36,367 nt of DNA from Caldanaerobius fijiensis DSM 17918 (GTDB lineage Bacteria > Bacillota > Thermoanaerobacteria > Thermoanaerobacterales > Caldanaerobiaceae), in contig NZ_FQVH01000027.1 in the NCBI RefSeq assembly GCF_900129075.1, positions 1 to 36,367 of the forward strand, read 5' to 3'. Shown piece by piece: positions 17,652-26,090 of this stretch; positions within the stretch are counted from its first letter, which is position 1; each line of letters opens with the position of its first letter. The notes beneath the pieces were generated by a model, which was not told the DNA's origin, made no database searches, and was given only the letters and a program-made list of their open reading frames with translations. The translations under genes and the position numbers were made by a program.

Positions 17652-18701
17652 ATGGACGTTGTTACAATTAAGATTAAAACCCTGACACCCTTATGGACTG
17701 GCGACGAAAATGGGAAAAATACGGTTTTAAGAGAAACAGGACTTATTGGAAGTCTAAGATGGTGGTACGAAATGGTTGTGAAAGGTCTGGGCAGAAAAGC
17801 TTGCGATCCAACTGATTCAGAATCTGAGGTAAAATGTAAAGACAAAAAACATTGTGACGTGTGTGAACTGTTTGGATGTACTGGATGGGCGAGAAAGTTC
17901 AGGTTAGAAGTGGAGTTTAGTGGAGGTCAGCTGTTGCCTTTAGAACCGAATGTGAAAATCGGCACACGGAGAGGAGAAACACATCTTAGCAGAAGGGTTT
18001 CGGGTTTTATATCTGATAAACCAATTGTTTTTAAATTTATTCCTCTGAGAGAAATAACCGATAATGAGTGGGCTTTGCTAAATAAGACTTTGAAAGTTAT
18101 ATCAGAATACGGGGCATTAGGCGCACATACTTCCCAAGGCAATGGAGTTATACAGATTGTCGAAAATGGATTATTACAAGGAGATTCTGTTGAAATTATA
18201 CGAGAAAAGAATAAAACTGGAGCGGCGAATTTATTAGAAGACTTTTTTGTTTATAAAATTAATGTAACTTTTAATAAAGAGATATCAGAGTTGATAAAAA
18301 ATAAAGCTTTTTGGAGACAAAATAAGAGCTATGGAGATTTGGAAGATAAAAGGGATGACGGATGGAACCAACTGTGGAATGATTACCACTTTATACCTAT
18401 AGCATATCATATTAGAGATGCTTTAAGAAGGACTGAAGGTGATGAAGGTAAGAGACACGAGATATTTGGGGAATTAGGTCGGGGTTCGAAAGTTTTTGTG
18501 TCCCATGGATACAGGATTGATGATAAAACGGTTCAGGTAAGGGTATTCGGATGGCTAACAGGAAATAGAGAAAAAATAAAAAATAAATTGGTAAATGGAT
18601 TAGGTGAATATTTATTTTCTGATAACAGCCATAGTAGTCAAGATAACAATTTAAATGTAAAGATAATAGAAGAAAAAAGTGGTATCGAGATCCTAAATTA
18701 A
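17652..18701 (+). CDS. cmr1: CRISPR type III RAMP protein Cmr1 (Cas7 group)
   Basis: This is the first gene of the CRISPR effector operon. It starts at the ATG at 17652, with GAAAGGGG upstream, and has about 349 residues. Diagnostic parts are IKTLTPLWTGD, ETGLIGSLRWWYE and the CDVCELFGCTGWARKFR cysteine cluster, all characteristic of Cmr1, which caps the 3' end of the crRNA complex and helps bind target RNA. Its TAA overlaps the next gene (TAATG). No cas6 is present, so crRNA processing must come from elsewhere. Confidence 0.9.
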   Translation: MDVVTIKIKTLTPLWTGDENGKNTVLRETGLIGSLRWWYEMVVKGLGRKACDPTDSESEVKCKDKKHCDVCELFGCTGWARKFRLEVEFSGGQLLPLEPNVKIGTRRGETHLSRRVSGFISDKPIVFKFIPLREITDNEWALLNKTLKVISEYGALGAHTSQGNGVIQIVENGLLQGDSVEIIREKNKTGAANLLEDFFVYKINVTFNKEISELIKNKAFWRQNKSYGDLEDKRDDGWNQLWNDYHFIPIAYHIRDALRRTEGDEGKRHEIFGELGRGSKVFVSHGYRIDDKTVQVRVFGWLTGNREKIKNKLVNGLGEYLFSDNSHSSQDNNLNVKIIEEKSGIEILN

Positions 18702-19627
18702 TGTTTGGGGGTGAGGTACAATTGATCTATGATTATTATCTTGATCGATGGGATAAAGAAAAAAAAGAATCATGTAAGGTTCTGCTTGGTAAGTTGAAAA
18801 AAGAAGTGAGAAATAAAATCAAGAAAAGTAAAGGCGAGATAAAAGATTTTTATCCTTCTGTTGATGATTTTTGCTGCTTTCCCCAGTACTCTGTGCTTAT
18901 AAAAATTCTCTTTACATTGAAAAAACCGTACACGAGTAAAGATGAAGAGGAGTTTTATTTGCCAGAATGGGTGGAGAAAAAGAGTAATGATAAAGGAACA
19001 AAAGTGTTGGAAAACCCAATTGTCAGAGACAGGTTTACAGGGCTTCCTATTGTTAGGCCTTCGACATGGAAGGGACATTTAAGATTTGCTGCAGAAAAAG
19101 TGAAATGGAGTGATGACGCTGAAAAGGAAAGTATTATTGAACGCCTTTTTGGATCTGAGCCAAGAAAAAAGCAAGAAATGCTAAAAGGCAGGCTTTATTT
19201 TTTTACAACATTTTTTGAAGATGAAGCAGAAAAAGATATTATTACGCCGTTAAAAAGAGATACGAGGACACCTACTAACAAAGGGCCGATACCTCTTGAG
19301 GTAATGAAACCTGAAAAAGATGGATACTTTTATCTTCTTTATTTTCCATATCCTAAAAAAGGAAAATCTGAAATAAGAGAAGAGGTTAAAAAGGATTTAA
19401 CGTTTCTGGGAGAGGCATTGAAATTAATGTTTTATACATATGGTTTTTCAGCAAAGAAAACATCTGGCTTTGGCGTAATAGAAGAAGAAATCAAAGAAGG
19501 AGAAATTTTATTAAAGCTTGATGGTGAATGCACAATTAAAAAAATAAAGAATTTAAATGAGTTAAATAGCGAAATCATATCTTTGTTTGGAGAGACAGGA
19601 GGTCCAAATAATGAGCGATGTCCTTGA
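18701..19627 (+). CDS. CRISPR type III RAMP protein (Cmr6-like Cas7 group)
   Basis: The 308-residue protein carries the RAMP pattern NPIVRDRFTGLPIVRPST followed by WKGHLRFAAEKV and a C-terminal glycine-rich loop, YGFSAKKTSGFGVIEEE. In a six-gene Cmr operon its place and motifs fit Cmr6 or a related Cas7 subunit. The ATG at 18701 overlaps the cmr1 stop but has no ribosome site; an in-frame TTG at 18722 has GGTGAGG 5 nt upstream and may be the real start. The end overlaps the cas10 start by 17 nt. Assignment to Cmr6 rather than another RAMP is not certain. Confidence 0.75.
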   Translation: MFGGEVQLIYDYYLDRWDKEKKESCKVLLGKLKKEVRNKIKKSKGEIKDFYPSVDDFCCFPQYSVLIKILFTLKKPYTSKDEEEFYLPEWVEKKSNDKGTKVLENPIVRDRFTGLPIVRPSTWKGHLRFAAEKVKWSDDAEKESIIERLFGSEPRKKQEMLKGRLYFFTTFFEDEAEKDIITPLKRDTRTPTNKGPIPLEVMKPEKDGYFYLLYFPYPKKGKSEIREEVKKDLTFLGEALKLMFYTYGFSAKKTSGFGVIEEEIKEGEILLKLDGECTIKKIKNLNELNSEIISLFGETGGPNNERCP

Positions 19628-22454
19628 TCCTTTGAAGAAAAATAAAGATTCTATTCTAAAAGGAGAAATAGGTGCTTTACTTCACGATATTGGCAAATGC
19701 CATCCTGATTTTGTTCGAAGACAGTCCTTAGAAGGAGGACAAAAATTTTATCATGGAAATATTGATGGATTTTTAGAATCAGAATTAGTAGATAAAATTA
19801 AGTCTAAGCATTTTGAATTCCAAATAAACGGCAAAAGTTCAAGCGTCTACAAAATTATTACGGAACATCATAATCCGAAGGATAAAATTGTCGAATATTT
19901 ACAAAGTTGTGATAAAATTGATAGCGCTGACGATAAAGGAATTGTGAGAGTGAAGCAATCAGTTGAAAATACACTTATTGTTTCTCCATTTGGCTATCCT
20001 AAAGAAAAAATAGACTTGCAGGTTCTCAAGAGTAGGCTAGAAGTTTTACAAAGCAATCTTATAACTCCATTTGAAGATTATATATGTGGGAAATTGGATA
20101 TAAAAGGTTTTAGAAGATCATTAATTAACAATTTAAAACCAGTATTTTTACACACTCTTGGAGAAACGAGGATTCCCGCAAATGACGTTACTTTATGGGA
20201 TCATTCTTATTCTACGGCATCTTTATTTAAATCTGTTTTAGCTGCACTGATGCTTGGAGAAAATTTAAGTGTAAATGATTTAAAATGGCGAATATTTGGT
20301 ATATCATGGAATGGCCTTGGATTTATTAATAAAGGGAAAAAAATTGGCGATATTTTAGCGAGAAGAAAAATTATTGAAGATATAAAAGAAGAACTCAAGG
20401 ATTTATGTGAGATTAAATATCCTATAGGCAACGCTATATATGAGGACATAAACGGGATGTATTTCACATTTCCGAGTCTAGAAAATAATAAAGCAGCTGA
20501 AATCGCTAAGAAACTTTCAAGTGAAGCATTGAAAATCATAACCCAAGGAAGTGAAAGTGAGCTTTGGCCTGTTTTTAAACTAAGTAGTGAATCGCGGGGT
20601 TTAATAATTATTGCCAAGGAGTTAGATTTTGCGGAAAGAGAGAGAAAAATTCCCAGACAAACGCCTGTTTTATACATCAAAGAGGAATCAAATAAAGAAT
20701 ACATTGGAAACCCATGCCTTTCTAATTCACAGGGGGGTAATAAAGATATTTGTCCTGTTTGCAGGTTGAGGCCTAAAGATATAGATAAAGAAATGTGTGC
20801 TATTTGCGAAGATAGAAAAAGAGATAGACTGGCAATATGGTTTTCGGACAGACAAAATACAATATGGCTGGATGAGGTAGCGGATGTAAATAATCGCATA
20901 GCTTTGGTGTCTATAAATTTTGGTCTTGATAAATGGCTTGACGGCACAATGATAAATACAATTTATTCCCAAACATTTGAGGATTGGGCAAAAGGAAAAG
21001 AAAATAATGTTAAAGTTCAAAGAATCTTGAAAGACAATAATATTTTACAAGGGAAAAATCTTTATCAAAATGCTCTTAATATAGCAAAATGGATTGCAAA
21101 TAATGTAACAAAAACAGAGACAGGACCACTAATTAGATATTTTTTGGAAAAAGGAGATGAAAAAAATATTCCTGATGAAATTAAGAAAGATCATAATTCA
21201 TTATTAAGATATTTATTTACGCAAAATCCATCTCCTGCGCGTTTGTACAGGATATGGAGAGAAACCGAGGAGTTTTCTGAGATTGTTACCAGGGACATTA
21301 AAGAGAGGATATATTATTATGGTTGGAGAAGAATCAGATTTAAAGTAGATTATGAGGAGCTGAAGAAAAAGGTAGGAAAAAATATAAAGGTGAGGGCTCC
21401 CTATGTAATTAAAATAAAGAATTTAAAGCCCGAGAGTATACTTGTATTTCACATGAGTAACGGCGAATTTTATACGATAGAATCCCTTGAAAAATTTAAG
21501 TTTAGCGATAAAGAGGGAGAGCTGGCAGTACGGCAGGCACTAGAGGAAGGCTTCTATTATTTAGCTGATGAGAAAGATGTAGATGAAATTTTATTATCAA
21601 ATGAAAATGAAGTTATAAAGGCTGATAGCAATAGTTTGCAATCTGAAAGTTATTATCCATTTATAGAAATAACTAAAACACCACTTTCTCTTCGCTTGAT
21701 AGTACCTGCAGAGGATTCAATAAAAATAATTGAGTTAGTAACAAAATTGTTTAATGAGAGATTTGAAAAAGTTCTCGGGAAATTACCTTTAAATATTAAA
21801 TTGCTTGCTGCGAATAGAAAATTTCCACTTTATGTTCTTCTGGATTCAGAAAAGAGAATGTTGGAAGAAAAAGAATTTAAAGAGGCAAAGGAAATGAAAC
21901 CCTGGTGGAACACCATAGGTATAAGGAATGATAAGTATTATAGCTTTTACCCTATAAAACGATTAAGTGAAAATGAAAAATATACACTTGATGATTTGGA
22001 CAGGCTTTCTAAAGCGAAGAGCTATTTTCTGTATCCCGGTTATTTTGATTTTGACTTTCTTGTAGGAACGTCTGACAGATACAGGATATATTATGAGCGT
22101 GGTAAGAGAGGAAATTCAGAATATAAACTATACACATCAAGGCCGTATTATTTTTATCAGATATCAGAGATGATTGAACTATGGGAAGTACTTAAAAATA
22201 ATCTTTCAAATTCACAGATAAATTTTATCGAAGAAATGCTTATAAGAAAATTAAAGGAATGGAGAGATATAAAGGATAAAGATAAGGTGTTTAAAGAATT
22301 TGCAAAAGCCACATTAGCGGATGCTTTTGGAGATAAATGGAGTGGTTTAGAAGATAAAACAAAATATTTTCTTGTGGAGTCCGCTTGCAATAAATTTTTG
22401 CTTGATATAATATGTTTGTTTAAGCATGTTATAAAGGTAAGGGAGGTTCGTTAA
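19611..22454 (+). CDS. csx11: Csx11-like Cas10 subunit with degenerate GGDD motif
   Basis: The 947-residue protein is the large subunit of the type III complex. The start ATG (19611) has AGGAGG 8 nt upstream. It has an N-terminal HD nuclease domain (LLHDIGK, His25-Asp26; then TEHHNP and LWDHSYSTASLFK) and a CxxC-x11-CxxC zinc site (Cys381, 384, 396, 399). The palm domain expected to make cyclic oligoadenylate reads LRLIVPAEDSIKII, with Pro-Ala-Glu-Asp (699-702) where GGDD would stand. Size over 900 residues, an HD domain and a lost GGDD fit Csx11, the Cas10 of subtype III-C. If so, it would cleave DNA but not signal by cyclic nucleotides. The Csx11 label rests on memory of the family, not on a search. 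Confidence 0.8.
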   Translation: MSDVLDPLKKNKDSILKGEIGALLHDIGKCHPDFVRRQSLEGGQKFYHGNIDGFLESELVDKIKSKHFEFQINGKSSSVYKIITEHHNPKDKIVEYLQSCDKIDSADDKGIVRVKQSVENTLIVSPFGYPKEKIDLQVLKSRLEVLQSNLITPFEDYICGKLDIKGFRRSLINNLKPVFLHTLGETRIPANDVTLWDHSYSTASLFKSVLAALMLGENLSVNDLKWRIFGISWNGLGFINKGKKIGDILARRKIIEDIKEELKDLCEIKYPIGNAIYEDINGMYFTFPSLENNKAAEIAKKLSSEALKIITQGSESELWPVFKLSSESRGLIIIAKELDFAERERKIPRQTPVLYIKEESNKEYIGNPCLSNSQGGNKDICPVCRLRPKDIDKEMCAICEDRKRDRLAIWFSDRQNTIWLDEVADVNNRIALVSINFGLDKWLDGTMINTIYSQTFEDWAKGKENNVKVQRILKDNNILQGKNLYQNALNIAKWIANNVTKTETGPLIRYFLEKGDEKNIPDEIKKDHNSLLRYLFTQNPSPARLYRIWRETEEFSEIVTRDIKERIYYYGWRRIRFKVDYEELKKKVGKNIKVRAPYVIKIKNLKPESILVFHMSNGEFYTIESLEKFKFSDKEGELAVRQALEEGFYYLADEKDVDEILLSNENEVIKADSNSLQSESYYPFIEITKTPLSLRLIVPAEDSIKIIELVTKLFNERFEKVLGKLPLNIKLLAANRKFPLYVLLDSEKRMLEEKEFKEAKEMKPWWNTIGIRNDKYYSFYPIKRLSENEKYTLDDLDRLSKAKSYFLYPGYFDFDFLVGTSDRYRIYYERGKRGNSEYKLYTSRPYYFYQISEMIELWEVLKNNLSNSQINFIEEMLIRKLKEWRDIKDKDKVFKEFAKATLADAFGDKWSGLEDKTKYFLVESACNKFLLDIICLFKHVIKVREVR

Positions 22455-22455
22455 C

Positions 22456-23358
22456 ATGAGTAATTTTGTAGAGATCAAAAAGGTTTATGCAAGGACCCTT
22501 GATCCTGTACATATCGGCGAAGGGGGATACAGGCTAGGAAGAGTAGATAATACAATTGTTAGAGATCCTGCTACAGATGTACCCAAAATACCGGGTACTT
22601 CTATGGCAGGGGTTACAAAGGAATTTTATATAATACATTTAATGGAAAATGATGAGAATTGCAAAAATAATAGGGATAATGCAGAAGAGGAAGTAAAATC
22701 CTACTTTGGCGATGAGCAAAAACAAGGGATAATCAGGTTTTACGATGGCCAGATAATATTCTTTCCTGTTTCATCGTCCCAGGGAACTGTGTGGGTTACC
22801 ACAAGAGAACTGCTTGAATACTGGTTTGAAGATAATAAAGAAATAAAAACCATACTGAATAATATTGAAGATGATAATGTTAAGGATAATGCCAGCGCGA
22901 TAAAAGGAATTGAATCTGATGGTCTTTTAAATCTTGGATGGATTTTATTGGAGGTTAGAAAGGATTTAGATGTAACTTTACCTGATATAGATAATTGGGT
23001 TAAGAAGGTAGTTGTGGTTTCAGATAAATTGTTTTCACATATAGTAAATGATAACCTTGAGATCAGAACTTCCGTGAGGATTAATCCAGAAACAGGTACT
23101 GCAGAGGAGGGAGCACTTTTTACCTATGAGGCAATACCAAGGGGTACGGTTTTAGGTTTTGAGATTGGGATAGATAAACGTAAAAATGTTAGAAAAGATG
23201 CTAAAAATTTAAAAGATATAATAAGTATAATAGATCACGTTTCTCCATACTTTAAACTTCTTGGTATAGGAGGAATGGGAACGAGGGGCTTTGGCAGAAT
23301 CGAGTTAAAAATATCAGAAGTAGATTCAAAGAGCAAGGGGGAAAAGGCCGATGCTTAA
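22456..23358 (+). CDS. cmr4: CRISPR type III RAMP protein Cmr4 (Cas7, target RNA cleavage)
   Basis: This 300-residue protein forms the repeated backbone of the complex. It has YARTLDPVHIGEGGYRLGRV then DNTIVRDPATDVPKIPGTS, the Cmr4 signature; Asp31, in GRVDNT, is at the expected position of the aspartate that cleaves target RNA. The glycine-rich loop GIGGMGTRGFGRIEL is near the C-terminus. The ATG at 22456 directly follows the cas10 stop, with GGGAGG upstream, and the end overlaps cmr5 by 8 nt. The catalytic Asp appears intact, so RNA targeting should be retained. Confidence 0.93.
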   Translation: MSNFVEIKKVYARTLDPVHIGEGGYRLGRVDNTIVRDPATDVPKIPGTSMAGVTKEFYIIHLMENDENCKNNRDNAEEEVKSYFGDEQKQGIIRFYDGQIIFFPVSSSQGTVWVTTRELLEYWFEDNKEIKTILNNIEDDNVKDNASAIKGIESDGLLNLGWILLEVRKDLDVTLPDIDNWVKKVVVVSDKLFSHIVNDNLEIRTSVRINPETGTAEEGALFTYEAIPRGTVLGFEIGIDKRKNVRKDAKNLKDIISIIDHVSPYFKLLGIGGMGTRGFGRIELKISEVDSKSKGEKADA

Positions 23359-23713
23359 TCTCGACTATGTTTGTATTGAAGTTGGTCAGAATATGCCAAA
23401 AGGGAAGGATGCTCAAAACAATATACGGAAAGCCCTTGGAATATTACAAGAAGACGGCGTTTATGCGATGTTTTTATGGCTTGAAGACAAAGGAAAAGAT
23501 ATAAAAGAAAAATTAGTTGAATTATTAAACAAACGAGAGATAAAAAAATACCTTCTGGATAGCGATGAAGATTCGTTCCTTAATGATGATTTCTATAAGT
23601 TTTGTGAAAAATTAAAAGTTGTTGCTGAAAATCTTGACAAGCTTCTTTTTCTCAAAAAAATTATCGCGCATACTTTAACCTATGCTTTATACCATGCAAA
23701 AGTTGGTGAGTGA
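23351..23713 (+). CDS. cmr5: CRISPR type III small subunit Cmr5 (Cas11)
   Basis: A 120-residue, fully helical protein of the right size and place for Cmr5. The segment KALGILQEDGVYAMFLWLED is characteristic, and helices continue to the end (LFLKKIIAHTLTYALYHAK). Cmr5 forms the inner filament along the Cmr4 backbone. The ATG at 23351 lies inside the end of cmr4, with an AAGG site upstream, indicating translational coupling. Confidence 0.9.
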   Translation: MLNLDYVCIEVGQNMPKGKDAQNNIRKALGILQEDGVYAMFLWLEDKGKDIKEKLVELLNKREIKKYLLDSDEDSFLNDDFYKFCEKLKVVAENLDKLLFLKKIIAHTLTYALYHAKVGE

Positions 23714-23714
23714 T

Positions 23715-24641
23715 GTGAACGGAAACAGATGGGAAAGACTTGATGTTGTGTATAGATTAAAAAGTCCTCTTCACATTGGTTATATGCCTTTTAAAGGTTC
23801 TGTAGTTTCGCCTACAAGGTATTATGTGCTTGGTAGAAATTTTTGGGGCGCTGTTACAAAAAGAATTACGGAGCATTTATATAAAGATCCTGATTCAGAA
23901 ATGTATAAAAAAATCGGAAGACAAATTATGGATAATTTTAGATTTTCATATTTCTATATTTACGATGAAGAAAATGTATATACCCCAGAATACACCGACG
24001 ATGGTTTGAAATTTGGATATAAAAACAAAATATCTTCATATGAGTTTGAACACAAGTTTATAGGCAGTAGAATTTTGACAGCAATAGATTTTTCTTCGGG
24101 AACGGCTAAAAATGAAAGCTTACATGAAATTGAATTCATAAACAATAAGTTTAAGGATGGAAATGGGAATTTAAAAGATACGAAAATTATAGGATGTATA
24201 TGGATAAAAAAAGACGCTAAAATTGAAGGCAATTACATTAAAAGTAATGATTCTGATGTTAACTCGGGAATTTTTATTGGCAATTTTAATATAATCGAAG
24301 AGTTGATCCTTGGCGGTGAATCAAAGTATGGTTTTGGCCATGTTTTACTTGAATCAATAAATAAGTGCAATTTTCAATTGAAATCAGAAGAATCAGAAGA
24401 AAATGTAAAGATAGAAATAGAGAAGTCCTTACCGGCTCACTTAAAATACGATGAAAATATAAAATTTAAAGGTGACGTAGAGCTTTTAAGTGGAAGAGGT
24501 TATTTTGATCCAAAAAAAGAGTCTAATAGCTCAATTAAACCGGGCTATGTAGTTTCACAACCTGAATATTATTTTTCACCTGGAACCGTAATTGATTCAT
24601 TTGTTGGAGAAATAAATTGGGACGGAACTATTGGAAAGTAA
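23715..24641 (+). CDS. CRISPR type III RAMP protein, Cas5 group (Cmr3/Csx10-like)
   Basis: The last gene of the effector operon encodes about 308 residues. It opens RWERLDVVYRLKSPLHIGYM and continues PTRYYVLGRNFWGAVTKRI; the glycine-rich loop is LILGGESKYGFGHVLLES. As the only remaining slot in a six-gene Cmr set, it should be the Cas5-like Cmr3 that grips the crRNA 5' handle, although the usual Cmr3 N-terminus is not obvious and Csx10-type proteins look similar. The GTG at 23715 has GGTGAG nearby; TTG 23703 and GTG 23706 are alternatives. A 50-bp stretch of it (24413-24463) recurs at 27162. Confidence 0.72.
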   Translation: MNGNRWERLDVVYRLKSPLHIGYMPFKGSVVSPTRYYVLGRNFWGAVTKRITEHLYKDPDSEMYKKIGRQIMDNFRFSYFYIYDEENVYTPEYTDDGLKFGYKNKISSYEFEHKFIGSRILTAIDFSSGTAKNESLHEIEFINNKFKDGNGNLKDTKIIGCIWIKKDAKIEGNYIKSNDSDVNSGIFIGNFNIIEELILGGESKYGFGHVLLESINKCNFQLKSEESEENVKIEIEKSLPAHLKYDENIKFKGDVELLSGRGYFDPKKESNSSIKPGYVVSQPEYYFSPGTVIDSFVGEINWDGTIGK

Positions 24642-24911
24642 ATGTACATCATCATGAACACAGATTATGGTATAATAAAATCGGAGAGAATTGAAGGAGA
24701 TTATTATGGATGAAATAACCAATGATTGGCATAGTGATTTTTATGCAGCTATCAGAGAGATTTTTAAAAATGAAAAGGATAAAATTGATATAATACAAGA
24801 ACAGTACCTATCAAAAGAACCGCTGCGGATAGATGTGATAGTAGTTAAGAAGAATGACGACTATGGTATTGACAAACAAATAGCAAGGATCTTTAAAAAG
24901 TATAACATCAT
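24638..24911 (+). repeat. Direct repeat copy 1 (promoter plus 5' end of Rpn-like gene)
   Basis: This segment is nearly identical, without gaps, to 36094-36367, with about seven differences over 274 bp. The spacing is exactly 11,456 bp. The match begins at the promoter region, just before the end of the last cas gene's frame, and continues to the window edge in copy 2, so the true repeat is longer. Confidence 0.95.
24671..24676 (+). promoter_or_regulatory. Extended -10 promoter of the Rpn-like gene
   Basis: TGG-TATAAT forms an extended -10 (hexamer 24671-24676), about 30 bp before the ATG. No good -35 is visible, which extended -10 promoters tolerate. It is duplicated at 36127-36132, and a weaker relative stands at 35941. 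Confidence 0.6.
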
Positions 24912-25695
24912 AGAATACAAATCACCAGAAGATTATGTATCAATAGACGATTATTTTAAAGGATTAGGTTACGCATATACTTACAAATCCATAATGAATG
25001 ATTATGAGAAGACCAATAAAAAGATTGATGACATAAAAATAGAAGAAGTGACATTAAGTTTTGTAAGTAATTCATATCCACGAAAATTAACTAAATTTCT
25101 GAAGAAATACGGCATAAATGTAGAGAAATTTGATGATGGTATATACTATGTAAAAGGCGAATGGATATCAATACAGTTAGTGGTATTAAAAGAGCTGAAA
25201 AATGTAAAAGAGAATTATCCTGTGATATTATTGAGCGATAATGTATATTTTGGAGAAGCATTCGAAGAATTACTAAAAAGCATAAATGACGTAAAAGATA
25301 AGGATGAGAAGATAAGGTTATTGGAAGCGGCTTTTAGGGTAAATATAAAGAAAGCTGTGGAGGTGTTTAAAATGTACAGCGATAGAGTGAATGAAGAGAC
25401 CCAGGAGTATATAATAAAGACATTAAAAGAGGCTAATCTCAAAATATATACAGAAGAGGAATTAAAAGAAAGAGAAGAAAAAGGCATTGAAAAAGGTATT
25501 GAAAAGGGCATTGAGAAGGGTATTGAGAAGGGCATAGGCAAAACCTTAATAAGGCTTTTAACAAGAAAGTTTGGAGACATTTCTTCTGATTACAAAAAGA
25601 AGATAGAAAATGCCAATGAACGTACCTTAACTGAAATAGTTGATCACATATTTGAGATTAATAAGATAGAAGACTTGGATGAGTATTTGAAGTAA
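24706..25695 (+). CDS. Rpn/COG5464-like PD-(D/E)XK nuclease, recombination-promoting family
   Basis: The 329-residue protein starts at the ATG 24706, with AAGGAGA 5 nt upstream. The nuclease core shows LRIDVIVVKK and, after about 30 residues, IIEYKSPEDY, the Asp and Glu-x-Lys of PD-(D/E)XK enzymes. A helical part follows, then five near-perfect copies of GIEK (EKGIEKGIEKGIEKGI, about residues 262-282; 12-nt repeats at 25483-25542), an array common in this family and likely variable in copy number. Rpn proteins act in recombination and some in phage defence. A near-identical second copy begins at 36162. Confidence 0.82.
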   Translation: MDEITNDWHSDFYAAIREIFKNEKDKIDIIQEQYLSKEPLRIDVIVVKKNDDYGIDKQIARIFKKYNIIEYKSPEDYVSIDDYFKGLGYAYTYKSIMNDYEKTNKKIDDIKIEEVTLSFVSNSYPRKLTKFLKKYGINVEKFDDGIYYVKGEWISIQLVVLKELKNVKENYPVILLSDNVYFGEAFEELLKSINDVKDKDEKIRLLEAAFRVNIKKAVEVFKMYSDRVNEETQEYIIKTLKEANLKIYTEEELKEREEKGIEKGIEKGIEKGIEKGIGKTLIRLLTRKFGDISSDYKKKIENANERTLTEIVDHIFEINKIEDLDEYLK

Positions 25696-25703
25696 TGTGT
25701 ATT

Positions 25704-25732
25704 CCACCTTAATTTTACGGTGGTTATTTTTT
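25704..25732 (+). terminator. Rho-independent terminator after the Rpn-like gene
   Basis: CCACC (25704-25708), a 10-nt loop and GGTGG (25719-25723), followed by TTATTTTTT, lie 8 bp after the stop codon. Confidence 0.65.
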
Positions 25733-25844
25733 ATTTATTAATTAATTATCGTGTTTTTTACAAACTACAGTGGGAGACAAGCGGTGTAATGTCAAGTAGT
25801 ATTTCTTGAAACCTTGAAAGATAAAGGCCTCAAAAACTCTAAAA

Positions 25845-26002
25845 AAGGCAACACTTAACATCACCAATCTCAGCCACAAGGCCCGCGGCTAATACATCAC
25901 CGATGCCTTAAATAGTAATCTATTGTTGCCATGACTCAAGACAAAATTAACAAGATTCTTCATAGGTATAACAGCGATCTCATCAGGAGTATATGAGAAG
26001 AT
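25845..26002 (-). pseudogene. IS110-family transposase remnant
   Basis: On the minus strand, from 26002 down, the frame reads IFSYTPDEIAVIPMKNLV and then NFVLSHGNNRL, a typical inner part of IS110 DEDD transposases. After a deletion and frame change, from about 25907 to 25845, it reads GIGDVLAAGLVAEIGDVK, matching the conserved PGIG-x-VLAA block. Both ends and most of the gene are gone. The remnant fills most of the 395-bp gap between the Rpn-like gene and the next gene and marks past transposition here. Confidence 0.75.
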
Positions 26003-26014
26003 ATAAATTAAACT

Positions 26015-26043
26015 TTGAAAATAGTGTGTTTTACATGTAGAAT
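26015..26043 (+). promoter_or_regulatory. SigA-type promoter
   Basis: TTGAAA (26015-26020), a 17-bp spacer and TAGAAT (26038-26043) lie about 48 bp before the ATG at 26091. Confidence 0.6.
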
Positions 26044-26090
26044 AAAAATATAAGTAAAAATTTAAAAATAAGTGAAAGGAATTTTGAACA

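Noticed and set aside
20207-20947. Long minus-strand open frame (246 codons) inside cas10
   Set aside because: It lies wholly opposite conserved cas10 coding sequence, has serine/leucine-rich shadow composition and no ribosome site.
25483-25542. Short tandem repeats considered as a CRISPR array
   Set aside because: The unit is 12 nt, has no spacers and encodes in-frame GIEK repeats.
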